Origin: Deinococcus rubellus
GTDB lineage: Bacteria; Deinococcota; Deinococci; Deinococcales; Deinococcaceae
Assembly: GCF_025244745.1 (NCBI RefSeq)
Contig: NZ_CP104213.1
Location: 1,295,501 to 1,359,500, forward strand
Length of the DNA stretch: 64,000 nucleotides
Direction of reading: 5' to 3'
Shown here: one piece after another, positions 21,038-30,456 of the stretch
Layout: every line of letters begins with the position of its first letter
How positions within the stretch are numbered: position 1 is the stretch's first letter
The notes under the pieces: model-generated
What the model was told of the DNA's origin: nothing
What the model saw: only the letters and a program-made list of their open reading frames with translations
Databases searched by the model: none
Position numbers and translations under genes: made by a program

Positions 21038-21249
21038 TTGAGGAACCTCGTTATCCAACGTAGTGCAGATACGCTCAGGATAATGACGAATAACTGTAGA
21101 AGGAGTTGAGGAGTATCAACGACTGCGTTTGATATGCAACGCTCGTATGCCTCATTCGCGAAGATGTCGAAAAATTCTGAGACGTTTTCCTGAAGAAAAT
21201 TCGTTTTCTTCTGTGAACAGTAAGTTCTCGCATCCGTATAATTTCCCAT
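21034..21249 (-). CDS. Possible small membrane protein in low-GC stretch before purL
   Basis: 71 aa if begun at the ATG. Composition is unlike the rest of the window: AT-rich codons, and residues such as NVSEFFDIFANEAYERC. The C-terminus is one hydrophobic helix (LLQLFVIILSVSALRWI) ending in RFLK. Its TGA overlaps the purL ATG (ATGA), like real coupled genes here. Against it: no good ribosome site (AGGA touches the ATG) and no recognised family. It may be a horizontally acquired small gene or a chance frame. Confidence 0.35.
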
Positions 21250-21467
21250 TCCTGCTGTCAAAATCAGGGGCGGTTGAAAAAGTGATCCAGATATCTATAA
21301 GAACCCCAAAATAATGAAACCCGATCTTAAGAAGATCAAAGCTTTACTGACTCCGGCGTCAAATTCCACACTGCTTCTTGTAGCTGTTTGTCAAAGCTCA
21401 TGAAATTGATAGGCATAACTTAACGCAGGGCGATGGCTGGGGCGAGGTGAAAGCGCCCCTTCGTCCC
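21250..21467. other. Low-GC intergenic stretch between dinB and purL
   Basis: About 220 bp with A/T content well above the surroundings, including runs such as GAAAAAGTG and CCCCAAAATAATG and an inverted repeat GATCTT-AAG-AAGATC (about 21329-21343). No convincing gene; probably imported or non-coding sequence, possibly holding a promoter for purL. Confidence 0.4.
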
Positions 21468-21935
21468 TCAAGCCTTCTTTCCCAACTGCACCTGCCCCCG
21501 GTGATAAGCGATGTGCCGCAGGTGCATACCCAGGGCAGCGAGGCGGGGGCGCTCGCCGCTTGGGGCGCTGGGCGAAAAGGCCATGCCGTCCATATCGGCG
21601 TCGCTGGCCGAGCGCAAATAGGCCACTGCTTCAGCGCCCACGCTGTCCAGCTGAGCCAGAACTGCGTTCTGGTCGGCATTTTCCTCGGTGGGTGGAACGC
21701 CGCTGAGATTCTGCGCCCAGGCCTGATCTTCCCAGCCTAAATAGTTGTAAGTGGGCGTTCTGTCTTGCAGCACGGTCAGCCGCAGCCAGTCGGCAATGTG
21801 CAGGGCGTGCCAGGCGGAGCTGTGGCCCAGGCGGGCGATACTGAACGCTTCGGTGGGGACGCTTTCCAGCGCGGCGCGAAAAGCGGTGAGTTCTATTTCG
21901 TACTGATCGGCCAGAAAAGTCTGGAGGGCAGTCAT
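21468..21935 (-). CDS. DinB-family (YfiT-like) four-helix-bundle protein
   Basis: 155 aa. The His pattern of DinB metal enzymes is present: [14 protein letters not shown] near residues 40-55 and [11 protein letters not shown] near the C-terminus. Some family members are bacillithiol or mycothiol S-transferases, which would fit a bacillithiol-making genus, but this is inference. The ATG overlaps the purQ stop (ATGA), so it is translated inside the purine operon. Confidence 0.85.
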   Translation of the reverse strand: MTALQTFLADQYEIELTAFRAALESVPTEAFSIARLGHSSAWHALHIADWLRLTVLQDRTPTYNYLGWEDQAWAQNLSGVPPTEENADQNAVLAQLDSVGAEAVAYLRSASDADMDGMAFSPSAPSGERPRLAALGMHLRHIAYHRGQVQLGKKA

Positions 21936-22600
21936 TTTACCAGTACCGCTTTGAGGCTCTGAAACAGCTTCTGACCGTCCTCGCTGCCCAGCAAGGCTTC
22001 CATTGCCCGCTCAGGGTGCGGCATCATCCCCAGCACGTTGCCGCGCTCGCTGACGATTCCGGCGATGTCGTTGATGCTGCCGTTGGGGTTGTCCAGATAC
22101 CGGAAGACGATCCGGCCCTCGTCCTCCAGCCGCGCAATCGTCGCGGTGTCGGCGTAATAATTGCCCTCGCCGTGCGCGATGGGGATTTCAAGGGTCTGGT
22201 CTGGCGCATACGCGGAGGTGAACGCGGTCTGGTTGTTCTCCACCCGCAGATGCACCGGCTTGCACAGAAAATGCACCTCGCGGTTGCGGCCCAGTGCGCC
22301 CGGTAGCAGTCCTGCCTCGGTCAGCACCTGAAAGCCGTTGCAGATACCCAGCACATAACCGCCGCGTTCGGCGTGCGCCTTGATGGCCCCCATGATCGGG
22401 CTGCGGGCCGCCACTGCGCCGCTGCGGAGATGGTCGCCGTAGGAAAAGCCGCCGGGTAAAATCACCAGATCGGTGCCAGCGGGGAGGCCGTCTTCGGTGT
22501 GCCACACGAAGTGGGCAGAAGGGTCGAGATTCATCTGGGCGGCGTGCAGCGCGTCGGCGTCGCAGTTGGAGCCGGGAAACTGAATCACGGCGACGTTCAT
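21932..22600 (-). CDS. purQ: Phosphoribosylformylglycinamidine synthase, glutaminase subunit
   Basis: 222 aa. Class I glutamine amidotransferase fold: [10 protein letters not shown] start, catalytic Cys87 in GICNGFQ, and [10 protein letters not shown] at the C-terminus with the His/Glu of the triad. Supplies ammonia to PurL. The start overlaps the stop of the cupin gene (ATGA), and its own stop overlaps the dinB start. Confidence 0.95.
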   Translation of the reverse strand: MNVAVIQFPGSNCDADALHAAQMNLDPSAHFVWHTEDGLPAGTDLVILPGGFSYGDHLRSGAVAARSPIMGAIKAHAERGGYVLGICNGFQVLTEAGLLPGALGRNREVHFLCKPVHLRVENNQTAFTSAYAPDQTLEIPIAHGEGNYYADTATIARLEDEGRIVFRYLDNPNGSINDIAGIVSERGNVLGMMPHPERAMEALLGSEDGQKLFQSLKAVLVK

Positions 22601-22983
22601 AGGTGCTGCAACTCCTTGACGGTGCGCCCACTCACGACATTGCCGGTGTTCAGTGTGCTGGCGGGTTCGAACATCATGATCCAGGTTTCTTCCGTCTGGG
22701 CGACGGGCAGATGCTCCACGCCGCGCGGTACGACGATCAGCTCGCCCTCGCCAACGATTCGCTCGCCGTCTCTGAATTTCAGTTGCAGCACGCCTTTGAT
22801 CACCATGAACAGTTCGTCCTCCTGCTCGTGGGCGTGCCACTCGAACTCGCCGCTGATACGGGCAATTTTGACCTGCTGGCCGTTGAGGTCGGCCACCACT
22901 TTGGGCTGCCAGTGTTCACTGAACAGGCCAAACTTCTCGTGCAGATTGACCGTCTGGGGGAGTGTCGCGGCGGGCGTGCTCAC
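22597..22983 (-). CDS. Cupin-domain protein within the purine operon
   Basis: 128 aa, single cupin barrel. Motif 1 is [19 protein letters not shown] (His, His, Glu metal ligands) and motif 2 is [11 protein letters not shown] with a His. A Val-Met-hydrophobic C-terminal tail follows. GTG start. It overlaps purS and purQ by 4 nt on each side, so it is co-translated with them. Cupins of this short type often act as isomerases or small-molecule binders; the link to purines is not understood. Confidence 0.88.
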   Translation of the reverse strand: MSTPAATLPQTVNLHEKFGLFSEHWQPKVVADLNGQQVKIARISGEFEWHAHEQEDELFMVIKGVLQLKFRDGERIVGEGELIVVPRGVEHLPVAQTEETWIMMFEPASTLNTGNVVSGRTVKELQHL

Positions 22984-23243
22984 GCTGGCTCCAATGTTCG
23001 CTCTTCCAGCTCCCAGCGCACATTTTCCATCACCGGATTGCTCAGCACGTTCTCGGCGATATCCTTCAGACGGCTTTCCACTTCAGTATGCTCGCCTTCC
23101 AGTTGCAGCTCGATGTATTTGCCCACCCGCACGCCGCTCACCGGCTGGCCCAGGTGTGACAGCGAGCGCTCGACGGTGCGCCCCTGCGGATCGAGGATGC
23201 TGGGCTTGAGGGTAACGAAGACTCTGGCCTGATAGTTGGGCAT
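22980..23243 (-). CDS. purS: Phosphoribosylformylglycinamidine synthase, PurS subunit
   Basis: 87 aa, the normal PurS size. NYQARVFVTLKPSILDPQGRT is the family start and VRVGKYIEL the central strand; PurS bridges PurL and PurQ in the FGAM synthase complex. The ATG has AAAGGA 6 nt upstream. Between purC and purS (98 bp) two small hairpins occur, TCACGC/GCGTGA (23317-23333) and GGGAA/TTCCC (23301-23313), which may tune translation or mRNA ends. Confidence 0.95.
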   Translation of the reverse strand: MPNYQARVFVTLKPSILDPQGRTVERSLSHLGQPVSGVRVGKYIELQLEGEHTEVESRLKDIAENVLSNPVMENVRWELEERTLEPA

Positions 23244-23341
23244 GGGAATTCCTTTGGAGTTGAGTTGGGGCCTGTGTTTCGCGGGAAGAGAAAGAGAAAT
23301 GGGAATTTTTCCCTGATCACGCATTCCGCGTGACCGATCAC

Positions 23342-24061
23342 TCAGGCCTGCTCCACCCGCCTCAGCATCTCCCCGTAAGCTTCCTCGACCCCGCCCAGAT
23401 CGTGCCGGAAGCGGTCCTTGTCCATCTTCTCGCCGGTCTCGGCGTCCCAGAAGCGGCAGGTATCAGGGCTGATCTCGTCGGCCAGCACAAGTTGACCGCT
23501 GGGCAATTTGCCGAATTCCAATTTGAAATCAATGAGACGGATGCCGCGCTGCCCAAAAAATGGCGTCAAAAAGCCGTTCACTTGCAGTGCCAGTTCACGA
23601 ATGCGGGCCATATCGCCCTCGGTGGCCCACTCCAGCGCCACAGCGGTATCGGTGTTGATGAGCGGGTCGCCCAGCGCGTCGGATTTGTAGCAGTACTCCA
23701 CGACCGGGCGGGCGAGCGGCGTGCCTTCCTCCAGGCCCAGTTTCTTGGCGAAGCTGCCTGCCGCCACGTTGCGCACGATCACTTCCACAGGTACGATCGT
23801 CACAGCCTTGACGAGCTGCTCGGTGTCGGAGAGTTTGGCGATGAAGTGGGTGGGAATACCCACGCCCTCCAGTTTCGGATACAGCGCAGCGGTGATGGCG
23901 TTGTTGGTGGCCCCCTTGCCCACCCAGCTTCCGCGTTTCTGGGCGTTGAAGGCGGTGGCTTCGTCCTTGTATTCCACCAGGTACTCGGTGGGGTTCGGGG
24001 TGGCGTAGACCCGCTTGGCCTTGCCCTCGTAGCGGAGTTCACCTCTGGTCGTGTCGGTCAT
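23342..24061 (-). CDS. purC: Phosphoribosylaminoimidazole-succinocarboxamide synthase (SAICAR synthetase)
   Basis: 239 aa. Conserved blocks: [11 protein letters not shown] near the N-terminus, [25 protein letters not shown], and LIDFKLEFG with [10 protein letters not shown]. Adds aspartate to CAIR using ATP. An AGGAG site 6 nt before the ATG supports this start; the frame is open for 8 more codons. First gene of the minus-strand purine cluster, preceded by a 400-bp leader/divergent region with a short reading frame and hairpin. Confidence 0.96.
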   Translation of the reverse strand: MTDTTRGELRYEGKAKRVYATPNPTEYLVEYKDEATAFNAQKRGSWVGKGATNNAITAALYPKLEGVGIPTHFIAKLSDTEQLVKAVTIVPVEVIVRNVAAGSFAKKLGLEEGTPLARPVVEYCYKSDALGDPLINTDTAVALEWATEGDMARIRELALQVNGFLTPFFGQRGIRLIDFKLEFGKLPSGQLVLADEISPDTCRFWDAETGEKMDKDRFRHDLGGVEEAYGEMLRRVEQA

Positions 24062-24103
24062 GCTGGCTCCTGTGATGTTCGGCAAAAAGCAGAAAAACGG
24101 GGA

Positions 24104-24205
24104 TCAACGAAGGCAGCGAGCCGGTTCCCGGTGGGGGGAACACGCTCGCTGCGGCTGAGTACCTGGGCGGCACGCTGAAATGAAGGGATGGGCAAACTCG
24201 TGCAT
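24104..24205 (-). CDS. Possible 33-residue leader peptide upstream of purC
   Basis: An ATG 6 nt after a perfect GGAGG opens a 33-codon frame beginning MHEFAHPFISACRP and stopping 42 bp before purC. The frame runs through both arms of the hairpin at 24113-24152, so ribosomes translating it would melt the hairpin. That arrangement resembles a translation-controlled attenuator. It is only a candidate: no regulatory codon run is visible. Confidence 0.4.
   Translation of the reverse strand: MHEFAHPFISACRPGTQPQRACSPHREPARCLR
24113..24152 (-). terminator. Strong hairpin in the purC leader (candidate attenuator)
   Basis: A 9-bp outer stem (GCAGCGAGC at 24113-24121 with GCTCGCTGC at 24144-24152) and a 6-bp inner stem (GTTCCC/GGGAAC) are separated by a 2x2 internal loop. 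On the minus strand it is followed by CTTCGTTG and, further on, by T-runs (GTTTTTC, CTTTTTG). It lies between the probable promoter side and purC, inside a possible leader reading frame. Confidence 0.5.
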
Positions 24206-24468
24206 CGGAAACCTCCAACGCCGCCTCACGGACGACTGGTCCAGCGCCTGCTCGGGCTGGGGCGTCTCGCTGGACGCACGGATGGAAGATCGGGCGACTC
24301 TCCTGGGTTGACCGGGGCGCTCACCCTCAGGTCAGGAGAGCAGCTTAACATTCCCGCGCCCCGCCGGGTAGGGTCGGGCGGCCCGGACAGGCAACCCGTC
24401 TGGGCAACCCCCGCCTGGGCAATTCGGCAGGGACGAAGGCGGCATGCCGGGAAGCTACACTGGGCAGC

Positions 24469-24770
24469 ATGGTTGCTGACCCTTCCCCCCTGCCCCCCAC
24501 GCTGCTGCTGGTCGTGGACCTGATTGATACAGACACTGGACTCGCCGAGGTCGAAGACGACCAGGGACGCACCTACGCCTTTCCCGCTGCCTGGTTGCCG
24601 CAGGCCGCCGACGGTCAGGCTTACCGGGTGAGCGTCTCGGGCCAGGGCGTGCAGTTCGTGGCGGAAGCAGGCGGCGCGGCCCGGCTGCGCGAAAAGAGCA
24701 AGCAGACCCTGCTGGAGTTCAGTGACGACTTCAGCGGCGAGGTGGCTCCGCCCGGCGAAGATGGGCAACC

Positions 24771-24774
<4 letters not shown>
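24469..24774 (+). CDS. DUF3006-like protein
   Basis: 101 aa. VVDLIDTDTGLAEVEDDQGRTYAFPAAWLP recalls DUF3006 proteins, small beta-barrel-like proteins of unknown role. The acidic C-terminus (LEFSDDFSGEV) is likely flexible. A TACACT box lies 7 nt before the ATG (leaderless). It overlaps the phosphoesterase gene by ATGA. Its promoter region is shared with the divergent purC. Confidence 0.6.
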
Positions 24775-25587
<813 letters not shown>

Positions 25588-25610
<23 letters not shown>

Positions 25611-26028
25611 GGTGAGGCCGCCCGATCCGGCGCGCACACCCGGTCCCCAGTCCAGACGCGCTCATCTGACCCGGCCCCTGTGGCTGGGCCTGGGCTTTTT
25701 GTTCACCGGCATCGGCCTGCTCGGCACGGTGCTGCCGCTGCTGCCCGGCACCGGGTTTCTGGTGCTGGCGGCCTGGTGCTTTTCGCGCAGCAGTCCCCGC
25801 TTCGAGGCGTGGCTGCTCGGCCTGCCGGTGGTGGGCGAACTGCTCAGCGATTACCGCGCCGGAAAGGGGATGCCGCTGCGGGCCAAGATGGTCGCCTGCC
25901 TGAGCATCGCCCTGGCGGTGGGCCTGAGCCTGAACCGCATTCCGGTGCTGATCGGTCAGGTGGTCTGGGTGCTGCTGGGCATGTTCGGCATCTGGTACAT
26001 CGTTCGGCGGGTGCCGCTGCGGCGCTGA
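25588..26028 (+). CDS. DUF454 (YbaN)-family membrane protein
   Basis: About 138-146 aa. Hallmark LGTVLPLLPGTGFLVLAAWCFSRSSPRF is the YbaN signature; two to three transmembrane helices are visible. The ATG used begins 22 nt before the phosphoesterase stop; a GTG at 25612, just past that stop, is an equally good start, and would trim eight poorly conserved residues. Confidence 0.88.
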
Positions 26029-26041
26029 GAGGAAAAGGCGG

Positions 26042-26356
26042 CTACAGCACCGCGTCCAGCCCCGACAGACATTCCTGGGCAATGGCGCGGGCCAGCGGGT
26101 CACGGGTCGAGCGGGCATAACTGACGCCCAGGTGCAGGTGCTCGTCGGCCTCGTCCTCACCGAGCATGATCAGGGTTTGAAAGAACGCCAGATGAACATG
26201 CGAGAGCAGCACGTCGCGGGTGCGCTCCGGCGGCAGCACGCGCAGGGTGTCGAGCGCCTCGGTCAGCAGATCGAGCGCCGCCCTGCTCTCGCCCTCCACT
26301 GCCGACTCGCGCCCCAGTTGCAGGAAGCGGGCGGCACTCAGGTAGGCGGGGCGCAT
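26042..26356 (-). CDS. Hypothetical TPR-like helical protein (104 aa)
   Basis: Short helical protein with repeated Ala/Leu-rich segments (AARFLQLGRESAVEGESRAALDLLTEALDTL) resembling tetratricopeptide helices. The frame opens with GTG 9 nt further upstream, but the TAGAGT box lies exactly 7 nt before the internal ATG and would overlap the GTG, so the ATG is preferred. Confidence 0.6.
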   Translation of the reverse strand: MRPAYLSAARFLQLGRESAVEGESRAALDLLTEALDTLRVLPPERTRDVLLSHVHLAFFQTLIMLGEDEADEHLHLGVSYARSTRDPLARAIAQECLSGLDAVL

Positions 26357-26455
26357 GTCGGCCACTCTAGCGCAGCAGCCAGACCGAAATCAGAAGATGA
26401 AGGCGGCTCCGGCGTAAGAATCCCGTGAGGTGGTGGGCCTCATGCTGGCCTGAGC

Positions 26456-26743
26456 ATGACCAACGCCGTGGCAATCGCGTTACTCAGCAGCCTCACTCTC
26501 TTTCTGGGCCTGAGTGCGCTGGCGCGCCGCCACATGCAGCGCGAGCGCCTGAGTATCAGCGGGCTGGTGCTCACCCTGAGCGGGCTGGCAGGGCTGGGCT
26601 GGCTGATCATGGCTGCTGGACTGCGTGCCGCTGCCCCGGTGCTGCTGATCGGCGCGTTGGGCTACTGTTTCGGGCACTTCACGACGCCGCGCCGTGCCGA
26701 TTCGCGTCTCAGCGCCCCCGGTCCTCAGCTCAAACCCAAATGA
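26456..26743 (+). CDS. Small membrane protein (95 aa)
   Basis: Three hydrophobic stretches: AIALLSSLTLFLGLSALA (about 5-22), ISGLVLTLSGLAGLGWLIM (about 35-53) and AAPVLLIGALGYCFGHF (about 58-74), then a polar tail. No family recognised. No ribosome site or strong -10 box before the ATG. Confidence 0.5.
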   Translation: MTNAVAIALLSSLTLFLGLSALARRHMQRERLSISGLVLTLSGLAGLGWLIMAAGLRAAAPVLLIGALGYCFGHFTTPRRADSRLSAPGPQLKPK

Positions 26744-26778
26744 TGCTGATTTTCCTTCAGCGCTGACTGGGCTAAGTC

Positions 26779-27327
26779 TTACTCGGCCAGCCGCAGCCAG
26801 GGCCAGCGCGCCCGGTAGTCGGCCACCTTCGCCGCGTAGAGGGCGGGCGTGAGGTTGAGGGGGTTGGGCCGCAGAATGCCGCTGGCGAGGTCACCGAACC
26901 CGTGTGGGGCATAGACCTCGCCGCTGGCCGAGATGCCCAGGCAGGTACACTCCACCAGAAACTGCGCGATGCTCTCCTGCGAACTGCCGATGGCAGGGCG
27001 GGGCAGGCCGTACTTCTCGCCGAACCACAGATGCACGCGGGCCTGGTTGCGGACCTCGATCAGCACACCGAGGTCGGCGAACAGCGTCTCGGCGCGGCGG
27101 ATCACGGCGTCCTCGGCCTCGTAACTGGTGTCGGCGTCCCAGTAGAAGAGGTCGTAATCGCGGATACCCTGGCCCGCCGGACGGCCCGAGCGCACGTTCC
27201 AGACGCCCTGAAACAGGCAGCCTGCCACCAGATACAGCTGCGCTTCGCCGAGCTGGGGCATCCGCTCGATGATCGCCGCGTTGACCGGATTGCTCAGCAC
27301 GGTGGCCCTGAATTCCGCCTCGGTCAT
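26779..27327 (-). CDS. Nucleotidyltransferase-like protein (COG3575 type)
   Basis: 182 aa. The ERMPQLGEAQLYLVAGCLFQGVWN block, then IRDYDLFYWDADTSYEAEDAV and RVHLWFGEKYG, mark the DUF925/COG3575 nucleotidyltransferase-fold family; DYDLFYWD holds the metal Asp pair. Role unknown. It lies 31 bp past pnp on the same strand and probably shares its transcript. Confidence 0.85.
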   Translation of the reverse strand: MTEAEFRATVLSNPVNAAIIERMPQLGEAQLYLVAGCLFQGVWNVRSGRPAGQGIRDYDLFYWDADTSYEAEDAVIRRAETLFADLGVLIEVRNQARVHLWFGEKYGLPRPAIGSSQESIAQFLVECTCLGISASGEVYAPHGFGDLASGILRPNPLNLTPALYAAKVADYRARWPWLRLAE

Positions 27328-27358
27328 GCGCTCAGCGGTCCTGTTCCTGTTCCCAGGT

Positions 27359-29527
27359 TCAGCGTCTCGGGGGTCCCCGGCGCTCGCCGCCCTCGCGCGG
27401 CGCACGCGGCTCGCGGGGCGCGATCTTGCCTTCGAGTTCCGGGCGCACCAGGTCGATCTTGCCCCGGTCATCGATGCCCACGATCTTGACGCGCAGCTTG
27501 TCGCCCACGTTCAGCGCGTCCTCGACGGCGTTGATGCGCTCCTCGCTGATCTGCGAGATGTGCAGCATGCCGTCTTGCCCGGCAAACAGGTTGACGAAGG
27601 CCCCGAACGGCGCAGTCTTGACCACCGTGCCCTCGAATTCCTCACCGATCTTGGCGCTGCGGGTCACGGCCTCGATCCTGGCCTGCACGGCCTTGGCGGC
27701 CTCGCCGTCGCTGCTGAAGATGCGGATGGTGCCGTCTTCCTCGATGGTCACCTGCGCGCCCATCGCTTCGAGTTCGCGGACCTGCTTGCCGCCCGGCCCG
27801 ATCACCTTGCCGATGAGTTCGGGGTTGATCTTGAGGCTGATGATGCGCGGCGCGGTGGGGGAGAGTTCGGGGCGGGGCGCGGCCAGCACCTCGGCCATCT
27901 TGCCGAGGATGTGCAGCCGGGCGTCTTTGGCCTGACTCAGCGCCTCGCGCATAATCTGGGGCGTGATGCCCTGAATCTTGATGTCCATTTGCAGAGCGGT
28001 CACGCCCTGGGCGCTGCCGCAGACTTTGAAGTCCATGTCGCCCAGCGCGTCTTCCGAGCCGAGAATGTCAGTCAGAATCTTGTATTTGCCGTCTTCCATG
28101 ACCAGGCCCATCGCCACGCCCGCCACTGGGGCGGTGATCGGTACGCCCGCGTCCATCAGCGCCAGGGTGCCCGCGCAGACGGTGGCCATGCTGCTGCTGC
28201 CATTGCTCTCCAGCACCTCGCCCACCAGCCGGATCACGTAGGGGAAGCTCTCGAAGCTGGGCAGCACCGCCCGGATGGCCCGCTTGGCGAGGTTGCCGTG
28301 GCCGATCTCGCGCCGCGACTGCCCGCCCATGCGCTTGACCTCGCCGGTGGAGTACGGCGGAAAGTTGTAGTGCAGCATGAACTTGTCGCCGGTTTCGCTG
28401 GTCAAATCGTCAATCAAGATTTCGTCGCGCTCGGTGCCGAGAGTCGCCACGCCCAGCACCTGCGTCTCGCCGCGTGTGAAGATGGCCGAGCCGTGGGCGC
28501 GCGGCAGGGGCCGGGCCTCGATCCAGATGGGGCGTACCGTGCGGGTGTTGCGTCCGTCGGCGCGCAAATCTTCTTCCAGAATCAACCGGCGCAGTTCCTG
28601 CTTCTCGACCCTGTAAAAGGCGTTCTTGAGGGCGGTGATCTGGGCGGCGGCTCCCTCGGCCCCGGCGTCGGACACCCGCAGGGCGATCAGTCCGTCGCGC
28701 AGGGCCTTGATGCGGGTCGAGCGGTCCTTCTTGCCGGTGGTCAGCAGGGCGTCGCGCAGGCCGCTGGCTTTGGCATCGGTGGCCAGTGCGGGGAGCATGT
28801 CGGCGGCCGGGTCGGTCTCGCTGACCAGCGTGAACTTCTCCTGCCCCAGTTCGGCGCGCATCTGCTCAATCAGGGCGATGATCGGCTGCATCTGGGCGTG
28901 GGCAAACTCGATGGCCGAGACCAGCGCGTCCTCGTCCACGGTTTTCGCGCCCGCCTCGACCATCAGAATGGCGTCTCTGGTTCCGGCGACGACCAGGTCC
29001 ATGCTGCTGTGTTCGAGCTGGCTGAAGGTCGGATTGATGACGAACGCCCCGTCGATCTGTCCGACCCGCACGCAGGCGGTGGGACCTTCCCAGGGAATGT
29101 CGGAGATGCTCAGCGCCGCCGAAGCGCCGATGGGGCCGAGCACGTCCGGGGCGTTCTCGCCGTCTGCCGAGATCACCGTGATGATGACCTGGGTTTCCTG
29201 GCGGTAGTTCTTTGGAAACAGCGGGCGAATCTGGCGGTCCGTGATGCGTGCCGACAAGATGGCCTTCTCGCCGGGGCGGCCCTCGCGGCGGTGAAACGAT
29301 CCCGGAATCTTGCCCACGGCGTAGTGGCGCTCCTCGAACTCCACCGTCAGCGGCAGAAAGTCGAGGCTGCTGCGCTCGTCTCTGGCCTGGGCGGTTACAA
29401 GCAGGATGGTGTCGCCGTAGCGCACGGTCACCGAGCCGCTGACCAGTTTGGCGAGCTTGCCGGTTTCGATACTCAGTTCTTTGTTGCCGAGCATGGTGGA
29501 AAAGGTCCGGGGGGTTTTGACGTTCAT
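27359..29527 (-). CDS. pnp: Polyribonucleotide nucleotidyltransferase (PNPase)
   Basis: 722 aa. Two RNase PH-like halves (first starting near residue 10; second around 320-560), a KH domain (about 565-625, [15 protein letters not shown]) and an S1 domain (about 635-705, [20 protein letters not shown]), ending in an Arg/Pro-rich tail. Degrades mRNA by phosphorolysis. The ATG is 7 nt from TAGACT (leaderless). The segment upstream contains hairpins. Confidence 0.97.
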   Translation of the reverse strand: MNVKTPRTFSTMLGNKELSIETGKLAKLVSGSVTVRYGDTILLVTAQARDERSSLDFLPLTVEFEERHYAVGKIPGSFHRREGRPGEKAILSARITDRQIRPLFPKNYRQETQVIITVISADGENAPDVLGPIGASAALSISDIPWEGPTACVRVGQIDGAFVINPTFSQLEHSSMDLVVAGTRDAILMVEAGAKTVDEDALVSAIEFAHAQMQPIIALIEQMRAELGQEKFTLVSETDPAADMLPALATDAKASGLRDALLTTGKKDRSTRIKALRDGLIALRVSDAGAEGAAAQITALKNAFYRVEKQELRRLILEEDLRADGRNTRTVRPIWIEARPLPRAHGSAIFTRGETQVLGVATLGTERDEILIDDLTSETGDKFMLHYNFPPYSTGEVKRMGGQSRREIGHGNLAKRAIRAVLPSFESFPYVIRLVGEVLESNGSSSMATVCAGTLALMDAGVPITAPVAGVAMGLVMEDGKYKILTDILGSEDALGDMDFKVCGSAQGVTALQMDIKIQGITPQIMREALSQAKDARLHILGKMAEVLAAPRPELSPTAPRIISLKINPELIGKVIGPGGKQVRELEAMGAQVTIEEDGTIRIFSSDGEAAKAVQARIEAVTRSAKIGEEFEGTVVKTAPFGAFVNLFAGQDGMLHISQISEERINAVEDALNVGDKLRVKIVGIDDRGKIDLVRPELEGKIAPREPRAPREGGERRGPPRR

Positions 29528-29853
29528 TGCCCCGAGTCTAGCGCGGCAGCGCTGATCAACGGTGACGGCTGCGGGGAAAGCGGGGGGCTTGAATCAGAGG
29601 CGTTCAGCGGGTATTCGTGCGCCGCATGTCTCGCTCGAGGCGGAGCTTGTCCCAGAAGCCGGGACAATTCCAGCCTCAAGACAATGGGACAGGCCTCCGC
29701 CTACGCTCGGAGGGCCTTCGGGGAGAGCAGCAGACCACAGACCACCGCAACGGGATTCTTGAGGAGGAGTGTTCGGACCGCGCCCTGAACGCCCACGTGA
29801 CCGTCGTCCGCTTGCCGCGACTTTCCAGCGTTCGCCGTCTCAAGGAGCCGTGT
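29528..29853. other. Gene-free region between pnp and the cupin gene, with hairpins
   Basis: About 325 bp without a gene. It holds three copies of TGTCCC or its complement (about 29648-29653, 29661-29666 and 29686-29691), the first two forming a 7-bp hairpin, and a second hairpin CCTCCG/CGGAGG (29694-29713). An AAGGAG site at 29842-29847 belongs to the cupin gene. The pnp promoter is at its left edge. Confidence 0.5.
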
Positions 29854-30390
29854 ATGCCCCATTCCAACGTCGAGAATCGCCCCGCTCTCATCCTGTCCCG
29901 CCGCGCATTAATGCAGCGGGCCGCTGTTCTGGGACTCGTCAGCCTGCCCCTGGTGCGGGGCGTGGGGCTGGCCCAGACCACGACACCGATCCTGCCCGTC
30001 ACCGGAATTGCCAGCGACTACAGGTTGAGCCTGGCAGGCCTCCCTGCCGTCACCATTCTGCAGGACGTGAGTGCCCGCAAGGGCAACAAGGCGGCCTGGC
30101 CGCTGCTCACGGGCGTGTCCATCGCCCAGGTGGAACTTCCGGAGGGCAGCTGGCGAGCGCCGCACTACCACACCAACGCCTCCGAACTGGCCGTGATCGT
30201 GCAGGGCCGCGCCAGAGCCGCACTGCAACCGCCGGGGCAGGCGTGGCTGGAACTTGACCTGGAAGTCGGCGACTGCGTGTATTTCCCGCTGGGCTGGCCG
30301 CACTGGCTCAGGAACACCGGCAGCGGGGTGCTGCACACCTATTTCAACTACGGCCACGAACAACCTGCCACCGTCGAAGTGCCGGGCTGA
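29854..30390 (+). CDS. Exported cupin protein with Tat-like signal
   Basis: 178 aa. The N-terminus carries SRRALMQRAAVLGLVSLPLV, a twin-arginine-type signal (Arg16-Arg17) with hydrophobic core. The mature part is a germin-like cupin: HYHTNASELAVIVQGRARA (His, His, Glu) and CVYFPLGWPHWLRN (His). Small cupins exported by Tat often bind a metal before export. The AAGGAG site 6-7 nt before the ATG is one of the few clear ribosome sites here. A strong hairpin follows. Confidence 0.87.
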   Translation: MPHSNVENRPALILSRRALMQRAAVLGLVSLPLVRGVGLAQTTTPILPVTGIASDYRLSLAGLPAVTILQDVSARKGNKAAWPLLTGVSIAQVELPEGSWRAPHYHTNASELAVIVQGRARAALQPPGQAWLELDLEVGDCVYFPLGWPHWLRNTGSGVLHTYFNYGHEQPATVEVPG

Positions 30391-30413
30391 AGAGAGGATC
30401 GTCTGTATGCCAT

Positions 30414-30456
30414 CCCCCCGGCCAGGCGTTCAATGGGCCGGGGGGGGCCTTCTTTT
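30414..30456 (+). terminator. Intrinsic terminator after the cupin gene
   Basis: A 10-bp GC stem (CCCCCCGGCC at 30414-30423, complement at 30436-30445), 12-nt loop and TTCTTTT tail. Its right arm overlaps the 3' end of the membrane protein gene on the other strand. Confidence 0.8.

Noticed and set aside
21329..21343. GATCTT/AAGATC inverted repeat
   Set aside because: Only 6-bp arms in AT-rich DNA, no T-run; chance is plausible.
24226..24768. Minus-strand frame covering DUF3006
   Set aside because: Low-complexity antisense frame; the plus-strand gene overlaps the next gene by ATGA and has its own -10 box.
27269..29788. Long open frame opposite pnp (839 codons)
   Set aside because: It is the antisense shadow of a highly conserved gene in GC-rich DNA; its translation is low-complexity with no domain.
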